Below, in pieces: positions 49,192-59,655 of a DNA stretch of 64,000 nt. The stretch lies in the NCBI GenBank assembly GCA_034440635.1, contig JAOTON010000772.1:1912001-1976000 (forward strand), read 5' to 3'. Numbering within the stretch: the stretch's first letter is position 1; each line of letters opens with the position of its first letter. The notes beneath the pieces are model-generated. The model did not search any database. It was not told the DNA's origin and worked only from the letters and a program-made list of their open reading frames with translations. This DNA is from Lepas anatifera. Lineage: Eukaryota > Arthropoda > Thecostraca > Lepadidae. The position numbers and the translations under genes are program-made.

Positions 49192-49347
49192 CAGGGGGCG
49201 TTTCTTGGCCTCCAGTCGGGCCTTGCGTGTGCGGGCGCGGCAGGTGGGCAGCTTGCCGGGCTCGGATGGCGCCCCCGGAGCCGCTACAGCACTTTTGTCC
49301 AGACTGAGCCGCAGCGCAGCTCCGCCCTCGGCCCAGCCTCCGGCCAT
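49192..49347 (-). CDS. MAP3K1: MAP3K1-like, probable first coding exon
   Basis: On the minus strand an ATG at 49347 opens 52 codons that end phase 0 at a consensus GTGAGT donor. An acceptor-like gccgtcgtcag lies 10 bases before the ATG, so a 5' non-coding exon is possible. The C-terminal half, GKLPTCRARTRKARLEAKKR, is basic. It aligns loosely with the conserved N-terminal block of vertebrate MEKK1 around 'KL..TC........LE...R', the stretch before the disordered region and SWIM domain. The surroundings (49200-49600) are CpG-rich, as expected near a promoter. Phase and strand agree with the exons at 35456 and 29635. Assignment to this gene is inference; the exon itself is well supported. Confidence 0.55.
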
Positions 49348-49600
49348 CGCAGCTGTCCTGACGACGGCACAGCCCTCAGCCGCGTCCCGGCCCCCTCCAC
49401 TCACCGCTGTCCGACCCGCCGGCTACCTTCCCCAGCCAGCCACCGACCACCCCGCGCTCCGCCGTCCGCACCACTGATCCCACGCGAAGCCGCGTCCTCT
49501 GCTGACGTACGGCCCCTCCCCCACTGAGCTCTGGAGCACGTCTGGCGCCCGCGCCGCGCCGACCACCGCTCCCTGCGGAACCAGTTTGAGGACTACTGAA
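49348..49600 (-). promoter_or_regulatory. CpG-rich interval upstream of the MAP3K1-like start codon
   Basis: Dense CG dinucleotides directly upstream of the inferred first coding exon, with no clear TATA box. A promoter or 5' UTR is likely here if the exon is truly first. Confidence 0.3.
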
Positions 49601-50652
49601 GGACCGTTGCGTCGACGCGCCGCTGGTACGGGCGGGAAGGGCGTTTCAAAGCAAACGGCTTCGGGATGCCCAACGCATGCCAGTATAAGATAGGAGAGTT
49701 ATGGGCGAGAAATCCAGCTCCATCGTTTAACAGGAAGTGAGAGCTATCCTTTTTATCAATTTCTGTTCCTGACCTTTTCACATCGCAGAGGACAAAAACT
49801 TCTCTCCGGAGTGGCTTAAGTATACCTCCACACATAAAAGCCCAAGACATTACAACCCAGCTGGTACAGACGGGCACAAAAACATCCGTCAACTGGAGCG
49901 GACAGCACCCAGCGGCGCTGAGCCGCTCGCGTTTGAGAGCCACTGGGCAGCGTCGGCAGCGTCCGTCACGATGACGTCAGAGGCACCATGAACGGCCTTG
50001 CCATCACTGCAAGCCTGCAGGTTTGTGCTCCAGATCCCGTCCCAGCCGTGAAGTTGCGGCCCGAGGTGGACCGCAGACCGCGCTGTTTGGGACCTACGAC
50101 CTCACCACCGCACTCGTGGCACTCCTGCTCCATTTCCTGACAGCGCAGCGTTTGTTGCTGTTGAACATATGAAGCCCGGTAAAATATGTACCTGTCTGAA
50201 AGAAAGCAGGGCAGGCTACACAGTGCTGTGGATAATTTCTACCGCAGTGTTTTCCTGAGTAATGGATCCCTGTTTCCATTATTATGGGTACCTGAGCTGT
50301 GTACAAGTTACGTACTTGATAAACATAATTACACTGGGAAAGACGAAATAGTTTTATGGGCCTACGTTGGGGAATCTCATGCATGTCATGTTTGTGAACC
50401 ATTATGAGATCTGGGACAGGATCGTGACCATACAAAAAGAGGCAAAAATCATGAGCAACAAAGACATGGTGTACAAATCTGTATCACCGCGAATGACCAC
50501 AGATGGCCGGAGACCCTGTATCCAACATGCAATCTGATCAAGAATCACGAGACAGACCACGACCAAAACACGCGGACAGGCTTGGAAGGATTGACTCCTC
50601 GTTATTGACGCCGCAGCTTCCTAATATCTTTTATTTCACCCATAGACCGGTA
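49601..50652. other. No gene recognised
   Basis: Intergenic or upstream sequence without a supported ORF or repeat. Confidence 0.4.
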
Positions 50653-50924
50653 CAGGGGCGTAGCCAGGATTTCGCTCAGGGAGGGGCGGCGCCCCGAAAA
50701 AGGCCCCTACGACAGCGCCAAAAGGGTCCCTGATGGGTAAAAAGGGCCCTGCTTGCTACAGAATAGAGTGCTGAAGAGGGCTTAAGTGGGCCCTGTCTGG
50801 TATAAAATGCCAAATTTGGCCACAGAGCATAGTGCGGGCAAGCCGCGCTTCGCGCGGCCCGAGTCCTCTGGGGGGGGACTTCGGGCCCTCAGGGGGGGGC
50901 AGCTGCCCCTTAGCTACGCCCCTG
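50653..50924 (+). mobile_element. hAT-like MITE with CAGGGGCGTAGC termini
   Basis: The left terminus is caggggcgtagccaggattt. The right terminus, read on the minus strand from 50924, is caggggcgtagctaaggggc. The flanking octamers gaccggta (left) and gcccggta (right) agree at seven of eight positions. An 8-bp target duplication with CAG...CTG-type ends is typical of hAT elements. The 272 bases hold G- and C-rich tracts and no ORF. Relatives are at 18245 and 60933. Confidence 0.75.
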
Positions 50925-52718
50925 GCCCGGTAAGTTCGAACAATTTTGCAATCAACTGCTTGTCAGAAATCTTGAACATTGGGAAGGGGGAGGGGGCATG
51001 TCCCCATGACCCCCTGTTCCTGCGCCTAACGCTAAGCGGCAACAACTGCTGGATCACTCTGAACATGAATATCTGAACTTGAAGGTAGCGACGTTCACAA
51101 GCTTGAAACGAGCAAGCTGGACCAGTCTCACCATTCACTATTTGCACCTTCGCAAATGTATCTCTTCGGCAGCGCAGCTGCGGGGCACACCAGGCTGGGC
51201 ACGAGCCAGACTATTTGTGTTGGCAACTGAAGCCGCGAAGTCCAGGTGCAGCAGGTCATACGGAAAATACGTCGACAATACGCTCCCGCATATAAAATAG
51301 CCAGGTACAAACGGGTGTTCGACACCACCCATTAGGCTCTTCCCCGGGCTGAAATGAACTGGGCAGTTTCACCTCTCACTGCCTACAAATTGTGTCATCC
51401 GTCCCAATGACTGAGGGGACGGGGGCAGTTTATCAAGGTAACCCCGAGAGAAGGCGCGTCACAGCTCCGCATTTGCACATTAACAGCTTTCAGAGCAGAC
51501 TTCGATGCGTTCAGCCATTGTATACCGTTCCTTTGGACAACTTCTCCGTCGTAAGTTACAGGATTTTCCCAGTCGGTTTCTGCAACCGACCCTCAGAGTA
51601 ATCACACAATCCAGAATAAATGGTCGAATGACGTCACGGAAAGTCCCTGCATCTGATCACAGTCCCCCAAAATATAAGACGGAAGACGTATCGTCAGCAG
51701 TTAGACCTGAGTGAACCGCGAGTGAACAGCGGCGACACTTGCCGAGGACGTGACGTCAGATATCATCTTAACGAGTGAGTTTTAACACTGCCCGTAAACT
51801 AGGAAGTTCGCTTCACCTAACCTGTCCGGGATATTCCCCTCTGATGTTCCTTTTTCTATGTTGTTTCCTTTTTTCTACGCAAAATTGATGTCACTCGATA
51901 TTTTAGTTTCGGTATTGTGCCTCATATAACTGCTTTTGATGTCATCATTTCCGATATCTACTTAATTGGCTAAGAAGGCATTAAAGTTGTCATTCGTGAA
52001 GTTAGCCTGCCATGATATCTGCTGTCCTGTTGCAAGAATCTATTTTCACGAGCTAGCCCGCAGTCTCGGGGTGCACCAACCAAAGACGGTTGATCAGTCT
52101 GTATAAAAACTACGAATGTTTGGTTTATTTTCGACGCAGAGCTACATAAAGCCATTTACCAGTCCCTCTCTGCTAGCTACGCCCCGTTTCACCTGTCGTG
52201 TCGTTCAGTTATCGTCCATTTGAACGGAACACAAGTTCCCGAGCCCAATAGACGGCCGGAGTGTCTCGTATGTAATACTGCGTGCGGCTAGCGCCCAAGC
52301 ATAGAGCAACCGATAAGCGGAGCTTCATATACTGACTGGATACCAGTTACAATGACGCCACTACACCTGCCTCTTCCGCGCAGTTTCTGTTGCTGCAACC
52401 AGCGTAAAAGCTGGCAGTACTTGCTGCCGAGGTGATGGAACAGCGCATGGAACAGCGCCAAGCTACAACTTCGCCGAAACACAAGCTCTTAGGGGCGTCC
52501 CTAAATTACGTCACGCAAAGTGGGATGGGGGTCAGCCACAACGTTATTAAATGTTCTCCACATCCGAGGAGAGGCCAAAATGCAAAAGATACGCGTTGTG
52601 GTATTCATGGACGGCCTCTTAAAAGATAATCCGGTACAACGTCTCTAAAAATAAATCCAAAAAGGAAATTGTCTCGACTAAACAATCGCATGAAAGTGGA
52701 TATCGACTAAACAAAGGT

Positions 52719-52720
<2 letters not shown>
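50925..52720. other. No gene recognised
   Basis: No supported ORF, array or transposon end until the TA tract. Confidence 0.4.

Positions 52721-52788
<68 letters not shown>
52721..52788. repeat. (TA)n microsatellite, left flank of the Penelope-like element
   Basis: About 34 uninterrupted AT dinucleotides that stop exactly where the retroelement begins. Confidence 0.95.
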
Positions 52789-52794
<6 letters not shown>

Positions 52795-52861
52795 AAGGCC
52801 GAGCTAGTATTGTTTAGAACTGGTTTAATTTCATGTATATGAAGTGATTCTAAAATTCTGA
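52788..52861. repeat. 5' arm of 74-bp inverted terminal repeat of the Penelope-like element
   Basis: It begins aaggtaaaggccgagctagt after the TA tract and ends aaaattctga. It is identical to the reverse complement of 55118-55191 at every position I compared. Confidence 0.9.
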
Positions 52862-53015
52862 TAATAAAGTTCTTAACAACATGCAAGACCTACGATATTT
52901 TTCCAAAGTTTCTTAGATTCAAATTATATAGGCGATCACTTCAAAATGAAACTTTCTACAAGTCATGGCAAACACGGCTTCTAAATGAAGAAATCAAATT
53001 CAAGAAAAAAGACAA

Positions 53016-54425
53016 GTGGAACTTCAGACAACACTCAAAAATAAAAGGCAAGCCCTCTACGATTCTTTGTCTTTCCTAAAGTATGTTTGGCTCATAAGTG
53101 AGTCCAAGGTTTCGGTCTCAAAATTCACCAAATCACTTCAGACTACTCATGCTCGAAAACTTGGGCGTTTGGGTATTCATGGTCCCATTCAGCCTTGCAA
53201 TCCGGAAAAAGTAATCTTCAACCTTTCCTCAAAGCCTCTACCAAAAAGGATCAAAACATTGCTTGCATTTGGATTGGAGTTTAAGCTACCTGTTTGGAAT
53301 TTGAAGTTCCACAATTACTTCCTTTGCTTCGAAAAGCTAGTACATGTACTCATTGATCTTCCTCTGCCGCCTAGATTTACTTTCCAGGATATAAAACAGA
53401 AGATTCGGACGTTATGTTATAAAACTCTCCATGGATATAGATCTTCAAATGTGTTTTCATCTGTATTCTCGAAGACTGATGTTAAGCTTCTCAAGGATTT
53501 CGCCGCAGATAACTCACTTGTTGTAACGAAGCCAGACAAAGGTAGGGGTGTGGTGATTTTAGATAGGGATGACTATGTTAAAAAAGTGTGTGATGTACTG
53601 TCTGATGAATCCAAGTTTTGTGTCGTCAATGAACCTATTAGAAAAGTACTGCGCCAAGTTGAAGACAAAGTAAATCGAATCTTAACGAAGTTAAAAAATT
53701 CCTCAATCATTTCTGATGAAACTTACAAAAGCTTACATGTGTCAGGCTCGACTCCGGGAATTCTGTATGGCCTCCCCAAGATCCATAAGCCAAGTATCCC
53801 GTTGCGCCCCATTTTTTCAGCCTGTGGAACTCCTGTATATAAACTTGCCAAGTACCTAGTCCCTATTTTGGCCCCAATAACTGTAAATGAATTCTCCATA
53901 AAGAACAGTTTCCAGTTTGCTCAAGATATACGTAACATAGAACTCAAACCGGGCATGGTACTTGCCAGCTTCGATGTCGAAAACTTGTTCACCAATATAC
54001 CTGTCCATGAAACTATAGATATAGCTGTTAATTCTTTGTTCAAAAACTGTTCCCAAGTGTCCGGCATACCCAAAAAACTTTTCCACTCAATCTTAGAAAT
54101 GGCTGTCAAAAGCTCCTATTTTCTCTTCAACGGACAACTATTCAAACAGAAGGACGGTGTAGGGATGGGACTACCCCTAGGTCCGTCCTTTGCAAATATA
54201 TTCTTATGTCACCATGAAGCACGTTGGCTTGAAAACTGCCCCTCGGAATTCCGTCCAAAATATTATAGGAGATATGTTGACGATACGTTTGTGATATTTC
54301 AGAAAGAGACCCATGCTAATAAATTCCTAGACTATCTAAATAGTCAACATCCGAAAATGAAGTTCACTAAAGAAGTTGAAAAAGATGGGTGTATCCCCTT
54401 TTTGACATCCGAATTGAAAGAAAAG
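53016..54425 (+). pseudogene. Penelope-type reverse transcriptase (frame-broken)
   Basis: The RT copies element RNA into DNA at the target site. In this frame (position 53016 is a GTG within the ORF and not a true start) the palm motifs are complete. Motif A is SFDVENLFTNIP, with the catalytic Asp at residue 320. Motif B is GVGMGLPLGPSFANIF at residue 381. Motif C is RRYVDDTFVIF, with the YVDD box starting at residue 420. The D region is HPKMKFTKEVEKDGCIPFL. Upstream, VVTKPDKGRGVVILDRDDY is the fingers block typical of this class. The coding sequence enters from another frame near 53030-53060 and leaves this one after GCIPFL, near a T run at 54400. The nominal stop at 54509 is therefore out of frame. 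Confidence 0.92.
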
Positions 54426-54640
54426 GTAAGAATCTCGAGACCTCTGTCTTTAGAAAGCCGAGTTTTACTGGGCTGGGAACTAGTTTCTTTAGTTTTATTC
54501 CCTCGGTGATAAAAACGTCCATCATTAAGTCTGCCATCTTCCGTGCCTTCATGCTCAGCTCTAGCTTCAAGAACTTTGATTGTGAACTTAATTTTCTAAA
54601 AAGTTTTTCTCCAGTAATGGCTTCCCTCTTCACATGGTAA
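54390..54640 (+). pseudogene. RT thumb/linker segment of the Penelope-like element, shifted frame
   Basis: The frame opening near 54389 continues the RT after a one-step shift: LFDIRIERKGKNLETSVFR, then FTGLGTSFFSFIPSVIKTS and AFMLSSSFKNFDCELNFLK. These are the conserved blocks (ETSVYRKPT-type, 'R+.NLSS') between the palm and the endonuclease. It ends at a stop near 54640, where the next segment resumes in a third frame. Confidence 0.85.
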
Positions 54641-55206
54641 ATACGGCCATAAAGAGTTTCCTTGACAAACGGTACGCCAACCCTCCTCAAAAGTTAAGTG
54701 TTCCAAAACTCGTGAAATATTTTGTCCTCCCCTATTTCGGTAAACAGTCATTGAACATGCAAAAGGAATTGACTTCAATTTTAGCAAAGTTTTACCCCTT
54801 TCTGGACCCAAAGATAGTGCTAAAAAACAGCTTCACTATTGGTTCATTTTTTCGGTTTAAAGATTTGATTCCGAAAGATTGCCTTTCTGGAGTAGTGTAC
54901 AAATACAGTTGCGCTTCTTGCCAAGCGTCGTACGTTGGGTCTACTCAGCGTAGTTTGATCTCCAGAGTTAGGCAACACCAGGGAATTTCAGAAAGAACTA
55001 AAAAAATGTTAACAACTCCAGATTCTTCGGCAATCAGAGACCACTGTTTTGAGTGTGATACACCCATAACCTTAGATCAATTCACGGTAGTAAATAGAAG
55101 CTCATCTAACATTGACCTCAGAATTTTAGAATCACTTCATATACATGAAATTAAACCAGTTCTAAACAATACTAGCTCGGCCTTTACCTTAAACATTGTA
55201 CAGTAG
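54634..55206 (+). pseudogene. GIY-YIG endonuclease domain of the Penelope-like element
   Basis: The endonuclease nicks target DNA to prime reverse transcription. This 190-codon frame starts with the linker (NTAIKSFLDKRYANPP), then VVYKYSCASCQASYVGSTQR around residues 87-106. That is the GIY...YIG pair in its Penelope form (VYK...YVG), with a CxxC between the halves, followed by a catalytic-type Arg (SRVRQHQG). DHCFECDTPI near residue 133 supplies the further His/Cys residues seen in animal members. The last 24 codons fall inside the 3' arm of the terminal inverted repeat. The stop is at 55204-55206. The start codon shown is not real; the frame is a continuation of the RT. Confidence 0.9.
55118..55191. 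repeat. 3' arm of 74-bp inverted terminal repeat, inside the endonuclease frame
   Basis: This is the reverse complement of 52788-52861. It encodes the conserved tail LRILESLHIHEIKPVLNN of the endonuclease segment, so it is the parental copy and the 5' arm is its inverted duplicate. Confidence 0.9.
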
Positions 55207-55222
55207 TTGAAATAGGAAGAAC

Positions 55223-55225
<3 letters not shown>

Positions 55226-55312
<87 letters not shown>
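55226..55312. repeat. (TA)n microsatellite, right flank of the Penelope-like element
   Basis: About 43 TA dinucleotides starting 20 bases after the endonuclease stop codon. Confidence 0.95.
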
Positions 55313-55315
<3 letters not shown>

Positions 55316-56078
55316 TTCCGAAAACACCGATGTCAAGACCAGACGACAGAGGGAAACTATTGATTCAACTTCTCAACGATCAGAACTATCCGTTTTGAGG
55401 ATGAAATCCCTACCAGTACCGATCAGGAGCAGAATTTCGAAAAAAGTGTTCCATTCCCCTCAACGGGCAGTACCGGAGGAAACTTGGCCGAAGCACGCAG
55501 CGGTGTGAAAAGAGACCATTATTTGGTAGGGGCCCCATAATCCCGCCTTTATAGACTGCCAGTGGCAGGGCGGTAAGGCCCTCAGCTGGTAGTGGCAAGG
55601 CGGTAAGCAATGGAAAACAACGGAAAACGCCGGCTCTGCCGTCTAACCTTTTAAAAGTCGACTGTGCCGCACAGTTCGGAGAGTTCCACCGGTGTTAATG
55701 GTGATAGGCGCCACTGGCGGCGGAGCTGGGAGGGGGGAGGGGGGCACTGAGGCACGGCACCCCCGTAAATCAGAAATTTGAATACTAGCCCTATGGGGTT
55801 GACTGGGAAGAAATGGGTTGAAAAGCACATGGTGATCCCCCTTAAATTCGAACGTTCCACCACCACTGGTGGGGGCAACCGCCCCCTTGAATCCGTATTT
55901 CACCGTTCAGGAGTGGGAGAAAGAATGGATGTACTCATATTGGATAAAATATGTTCATCTGTAAGCAAATATTTCGGTTGTACCTTATTTTTACCAAATC
56001 AAACACTCATCTTCATTTATGAAAAACCGAGCCCTATCCCCCGTGCACGAATTTCTTTGAAACACGTATTTGAACGCT
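55313..56078. other. No gene recognised
   Basis: Contains short self-complementary stretches (gtgggggcaaccgccccc at 55868) but no supported gene or complete element. Confidence 0.4.
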
Positions 56079-56839
56079 GGGGCATTCCAGGACAGATCGA
56101 CCAAGGCTTGACACCACCATGTCTAGAAAAAATCTGAAACTTTGTCTCCGGGGTAGTTTTGGGCCAGAAACACGCCTGCGAGAATCTCAGCCCCCTCCGA
56201 CCAACGGTAACCGAGTTATAGCCCGAGGCACTTTCGGGAGGTCACGTTGTAGACTCATCTTTGATGCTTCATAACTCAACAACGCATCACCTGATTAACA
56301 AGTTTTGTATATCATTGAACTCGTCTTGAATTATAGTTTATTTTGAAAAAGAAAATGGTAAAATTTGAAAATTTTTGACTTTTAATTTGTTTGACCTTTT
56401 CCCTTTTGACCTAGCTTGACCTTTTCCCAGTTGAAATTGCCCTTTTAGACACCTCAAAAATGTTTCTTCATAAAATATCTTTCGATAGCAAAAATAAAAA
56501 AATGCGTTCTTGCTATAAGTTCCGAATATTTAGCACCTAAGGTAGGTATGTACACGGTTTTTGACCATTGCGGTAGTACACCCTTATGTTTAACGCCGGA
56601 AATATAGCGATTGCTTTTGTAATCGGTCGCTGGAAAGCATACTCTATTGTCCTTACGAAATTTTAATCGTACAAGTATCCGAATTTATGACAATTAACAC
56701 GCGCCCACCCGAGGGGGTGGGCAACCGGCCTCCTCAGGTTTCCACAGGTAGTAAAAAAAACACCTTCGCGCAGCGCCACCGTACTTCATGTACCTCTAAC
56801 TCGAAATTTTTGCAGCTTCTGGCAAAATTTTAGGTCTGG
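56079..56839 (+). repeat. Left arm of a large inverted repeat
   Basis: It begins ggggcattccaggacagatc. For about 760 bases it matches the reverse complement of 58543-59307, with scattered substitutions and small indels. It includes a TTAA-family end (TTAAcacgcgcccacccgag at 56694). Confidence 0.9.
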
Positions 56840-57999
56840 GTCATACCAGGTCAGACCGCCAACTCAGGCCAAGAGACCTAACCTCAAACTTTGGGAGGTG
56901 CATAAATCATATCAAATTTAGCCTATCGTGGGTAGAATCGCATTACATAGTAAGATCGCCGAGCAAGATAATTTTTCGTAGCAGGATTTCTATATCGATA
57001 ACCGGGAGCAGGGCAAAGGTCATGATCTTTCCATTAGAAATGCATGGGGCGATTGGTAAATTTTGATAACTTGCGAGAATTGAGAATTGTCGAGAATTGC
57101 GATGGAGGTTGTATTTTTACATTGTCGTGTCTGACTTGCCTCTGCAGTTTGATTAATATTCTTTTTACTATACAGACCTAAGCCTGGCTCTAGGTCAAAG
57201 CAGGTTAATTTTGACATTTCACTAGGCAATATTATAAGATACATAATCCGTTTGGGCTCAACAAGAGTGTTCCAATGGTGCTGAACTTTTCTTTCTACGG
57301 CTCTTCTCTGTCACCTATTATGCCACAAAATTTAGGTTTCCACTTAGTTCCCGTAAGAAATACTGTGACCTTGAGCAACCTCAAAGGCGACACGACCAAA
57401 CGATTGTATGTAACATATTTGGTAATGATTAAAACTGGCTATTTAGCGGCATCACTCCCAGTGCACTTTGTCATTATTTATCTGGGATTCTCGGATCCGT
57501 GTCAGCTATGAAATGATCACCTTGTAAAAATATCATGAGGCAACCTGTTCAAGCGACCAAGTCGAATGCGTTACAATTTCAGGACATTTTGTCGAATATA
57601 TGAGCAGATTCAAATTACTTTTTGGGAATGAAAGCCTTTCAGACACGTTTGTTTACATTGCATGAATCCTCTCAAACATATGCTGTGCTGCACTGGATCA
57701 GCTTGCATCGATACTATTTTCCATCTCCGGGAACGATGTAATTGTGTGAGTTAGTGGTGCTCATAGGATAAGTTATACTTGTTTCAATTATTGATAAGGT
57801 CGCGACATCTTTGTAAATTTTCGTTTAAGGCTGAAAGGTTCATTATTAATAAGTTCATTTGCCCTCGTCTCCCTCGAAACAAGGAATCCCTTTTTATCAC
57901 TTTTAATGGCTGCAGTTTTTCTGTTTATAAATATTGCCCAAGTTGTTGCCAGTTCAGTTTTTTATATATTTTGTACAAGTTGTTCTCAGTTCGATTGTT
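56840..57999. other. Central part of the inverted-repeat structure; no ORF recognised
   Basis: Loop sequence between the arms. AGGTCA-like words continue from the TTAA-family end (56845-56885). No transposase motif is seen. Confidence 0.4.
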
Positions 58000-58320
58000 G
58001 GAGTCGGGGTCTCACTAAAGTCATCAATGGACTTGTCACGGAGACCCCGACCCCACCATCCGAACGAGCAACTCCCACAATGAAGGGTTGATTTTAGAAG
58101 CCAACGTTTAACGTCCCACACAGCACAGGGACGGCCGCCCCGCTCAGGTCACCCTCTCACCAGTCAGTTGCCAGCCGACCTGTACGTCGGGTAAGCTATT
58201 GAGCGCCGGAGCGTCTCAGCGGAACCGACACCAAGCCTGGACATGCACTGCCACTGCATGCTTCTGAGCCGCGGGCCGGAGCCCAACGCTCTACCAACTG
58301 AGCTACCGGGGCGGCAAGGA
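58000..58320 (-). mobile_element. tRNA-derived SINE, minus strand
   Basis: The minus strand opens gccgccccggtagctcagtt followed by ggtagagcgttgggctcc, a tRNA-like head with a perfect A box. There is a long body (ggtgacctgagcggggc, gggacgttaaacgttgg). The 3' end can fold on itself (ggtcggggtctccgtg against cactttagtgagacccc-like sequence). It sits in the loop of the inverted repeat. Confidence 0.7.
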
Positions 58321-58330
58321 GGCGGTTTTA

Positions 58331-58515
58331 GGAGTAGGTGTCTCACTAGAGTCATCAAGGGACTTTTTACGGAGACCCTGACCCCACCACCCAAACGAGC
58401 AACTCCCACGATAAAGTGTTAATCAAGGAAACAAAGTTGAAAGTCCCACAAGGCATAACGACGACCGTCTACCTCAGGTCACCCCCTCACCACTGAGTTG
58501 CCTGCTGGCCTTCAG
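58331..58515 (-). mobile_element. Second copy of the same SINE body
   Basis: About 180 bases match 58010-58175 in the same orientation at roughly three quarters identity (ggtgtctcactagagtcatc, gagaccctgaccccaccacc, cgagcaactcccac). The head is missing or too decayed to see. Confidence 0.65.
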
Positions 58516-58542
58516 CATTTACGGTACCTACCAGCTCCCAGT

Positions 58543-59307
58543 TGACCTAAATTATTTTTCCAGAAGTTGCAAAATGTTGTGTTAGAGGTAGATGGAGTAC
58601 GGTGGCGCTGCGCGAAGGTATTTTTTTACTACCTGTAAAGACCTGAGGAGGCCGGTTGCCCACCCCCTCGGGTGAGCGCGTGTTAATTGTCATAAATTCG
58701 GATACTTGTACGATTAAAATTTCGTAAAGACAATGGAGTATGATTTCCAGCGACCGATTACAAAAGCAATCGCTATATTTGCGGCGTTAAACATAAGGCT
58801 GTACTACCGCAATGGTCAAAAACCGTGTACATACCTACCTTAGGTGCTAAATATTCGGAACTTATAGCAAGAACGCATTTTTTTTTATTTTTGCTATCGA
58901 AAGATATTTTATGAAGAAACATTTTTGAGGTGTCTAAAAGGGCAATTTCAACTGGGAAAAGGTCAAGCTAGGTCAAAAAGGAAAAGGCCAAACAAATTAA
59001 GTCAAAAATTTTCGAATTTTAACATTTTCTTTTTCAAAATAAACTATAATTCAAGACGAGTTCAATGATATACAAAACTTGTTAATCAGGTGATGCGTTG
59101 TTGAGTTATGAAGCATCAAAGATGAGTCTACAACGTGACCTCCCGAAAATGCCTCGGGCTATAACTCGGTCACCGTTGGTCGGAGGGGGAAGATTCTCAC
59201 AGGCGTGTTTCTGGCCCAAAACTACCCCGGAGACAAAGTTTCAGATTTTTCTAGACATGGTGGTGTCAAATTGAAATATGTTTGGTCGTTTTGTCCTGGA
59301 ATGCCCC
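58543..59307 (-). repeat. Right arm of the large inverted repeat
   Basis: Read on the minus strand it starts ggggcattccaggacaaaac and follows the left arm for about 765 bases, including the TTAA-family end (TTAA at 58683-58686, then cacgcgctcacccgaggggg). Confidence 0.9.
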
Positions 59308-59430
59308 CGCTTTCGAAATAGTACGAGACGAGACTTCGTACCTCGCGAATCATCGCAGTCCATCTCCCACCGTGGGCGTGCTGTCCAAAATGCAGCCGCT
59401 CCGCTGACAGGTCCACCCTGTTCCAGAGCC

Positions 59431-59655
59431 ATGCTGCGGTACTGCGTGGTGGCCGCCCTCCTGCTGGGCCTTGTGACTCTGCAGCCGGCGCAGCCGGGGT
59501 GTGAGGGACAACAGGAGCATCGCGTCCAGGCGCCGGACTCGGCGCAGCACGTGGAGGGCGCGTGTGGAGGCGGCGGTGGCGGCAGCGGCCCCAGGGAGCA
59601 TCTGCACCTCACACGGGTGCGAGCTGAGGAGAACACTCAGAGGCTGGACCGCTAA
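59431..59655 (+). CDS. Possible signal-peptide exon of a secreted protein
   Basis: An ATG at 59431 opens a frame starting MLRYCVVAALLLGLVTLQ, then PAQPGCEG. This is a textbook signal peptide: a short basic n-region, a hydrophobic core of about 13 residues, and small residues before a likely cleavage site near 25. A hydrophilic, Gly-rich segment follows (ACGGGGGGSGPREHLHL). The frame stops at 59655 after 74 codons. A GT-containing donor-like site (cacacgg|gtgcgag) near 59619 could end it earlier as a first exon. The sequence is GC-rich with G/C third positions, like the two assigned genes. I do not recognise the protein, and chance cannot be excluded. Confidence 0.35.
   Translation: MLRYCVVAALLLGLVTLQPAQPGCEGQQEHRVQAPDSAQHVEGACGGGGGGSGPREHLHLTRVRAEENTQRLDR

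Larger units (their letters stand above)
52789..55225 (+). mobile_element. Penelope-like retroelement inserted in (TA)n
   Basis: This is a single unit of about 2.4 kb bounded on both sides by (TA)n. It encodes, in order, a Penelope-type reverse transcriptase and a GIY-YIG endonuclease. A 74-base perfect inverted repeat joins its ends: 52788-52861 is the exact reverse complement of 55118-55191. Inverted partial terminal repeats are known for this class. The 3' copy overlaps the end of the endonuclease coding sequence. Coding apparently starts right after the 5' repeat: in the frame of 52858 I read PKFLRFKLYRR and LLNEEIKFKKKDKW. At least three frame changes (53030-53060, 54390-54425, 54620-54640) make the copy inactive, but there are few stops otherwise, suggesting a fairly recent insertion. 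Confidence 0.93.

Noticed and set aside
52858..52900. Hammerhead ribozyme in the terminal repeat of the Penelope-like element
   Set aside because: Such ribozymes are known in this class, but I found no ctgangag...gaaa core near either end.
58250..58316. tRNA gene on the minus strand
   Set aside because: The A box is perfect, but there is no proper B box or acceptor pairing, and the adjoining body is repeated downstream.
59278..59430. N-terminal extension of the signal-peptide ORF
   Set aside because: It would place about 50 unrelated residues, beginning in the inverted-repeat arm, before a classical signal peptide. The ATG at 59431 is the better start.
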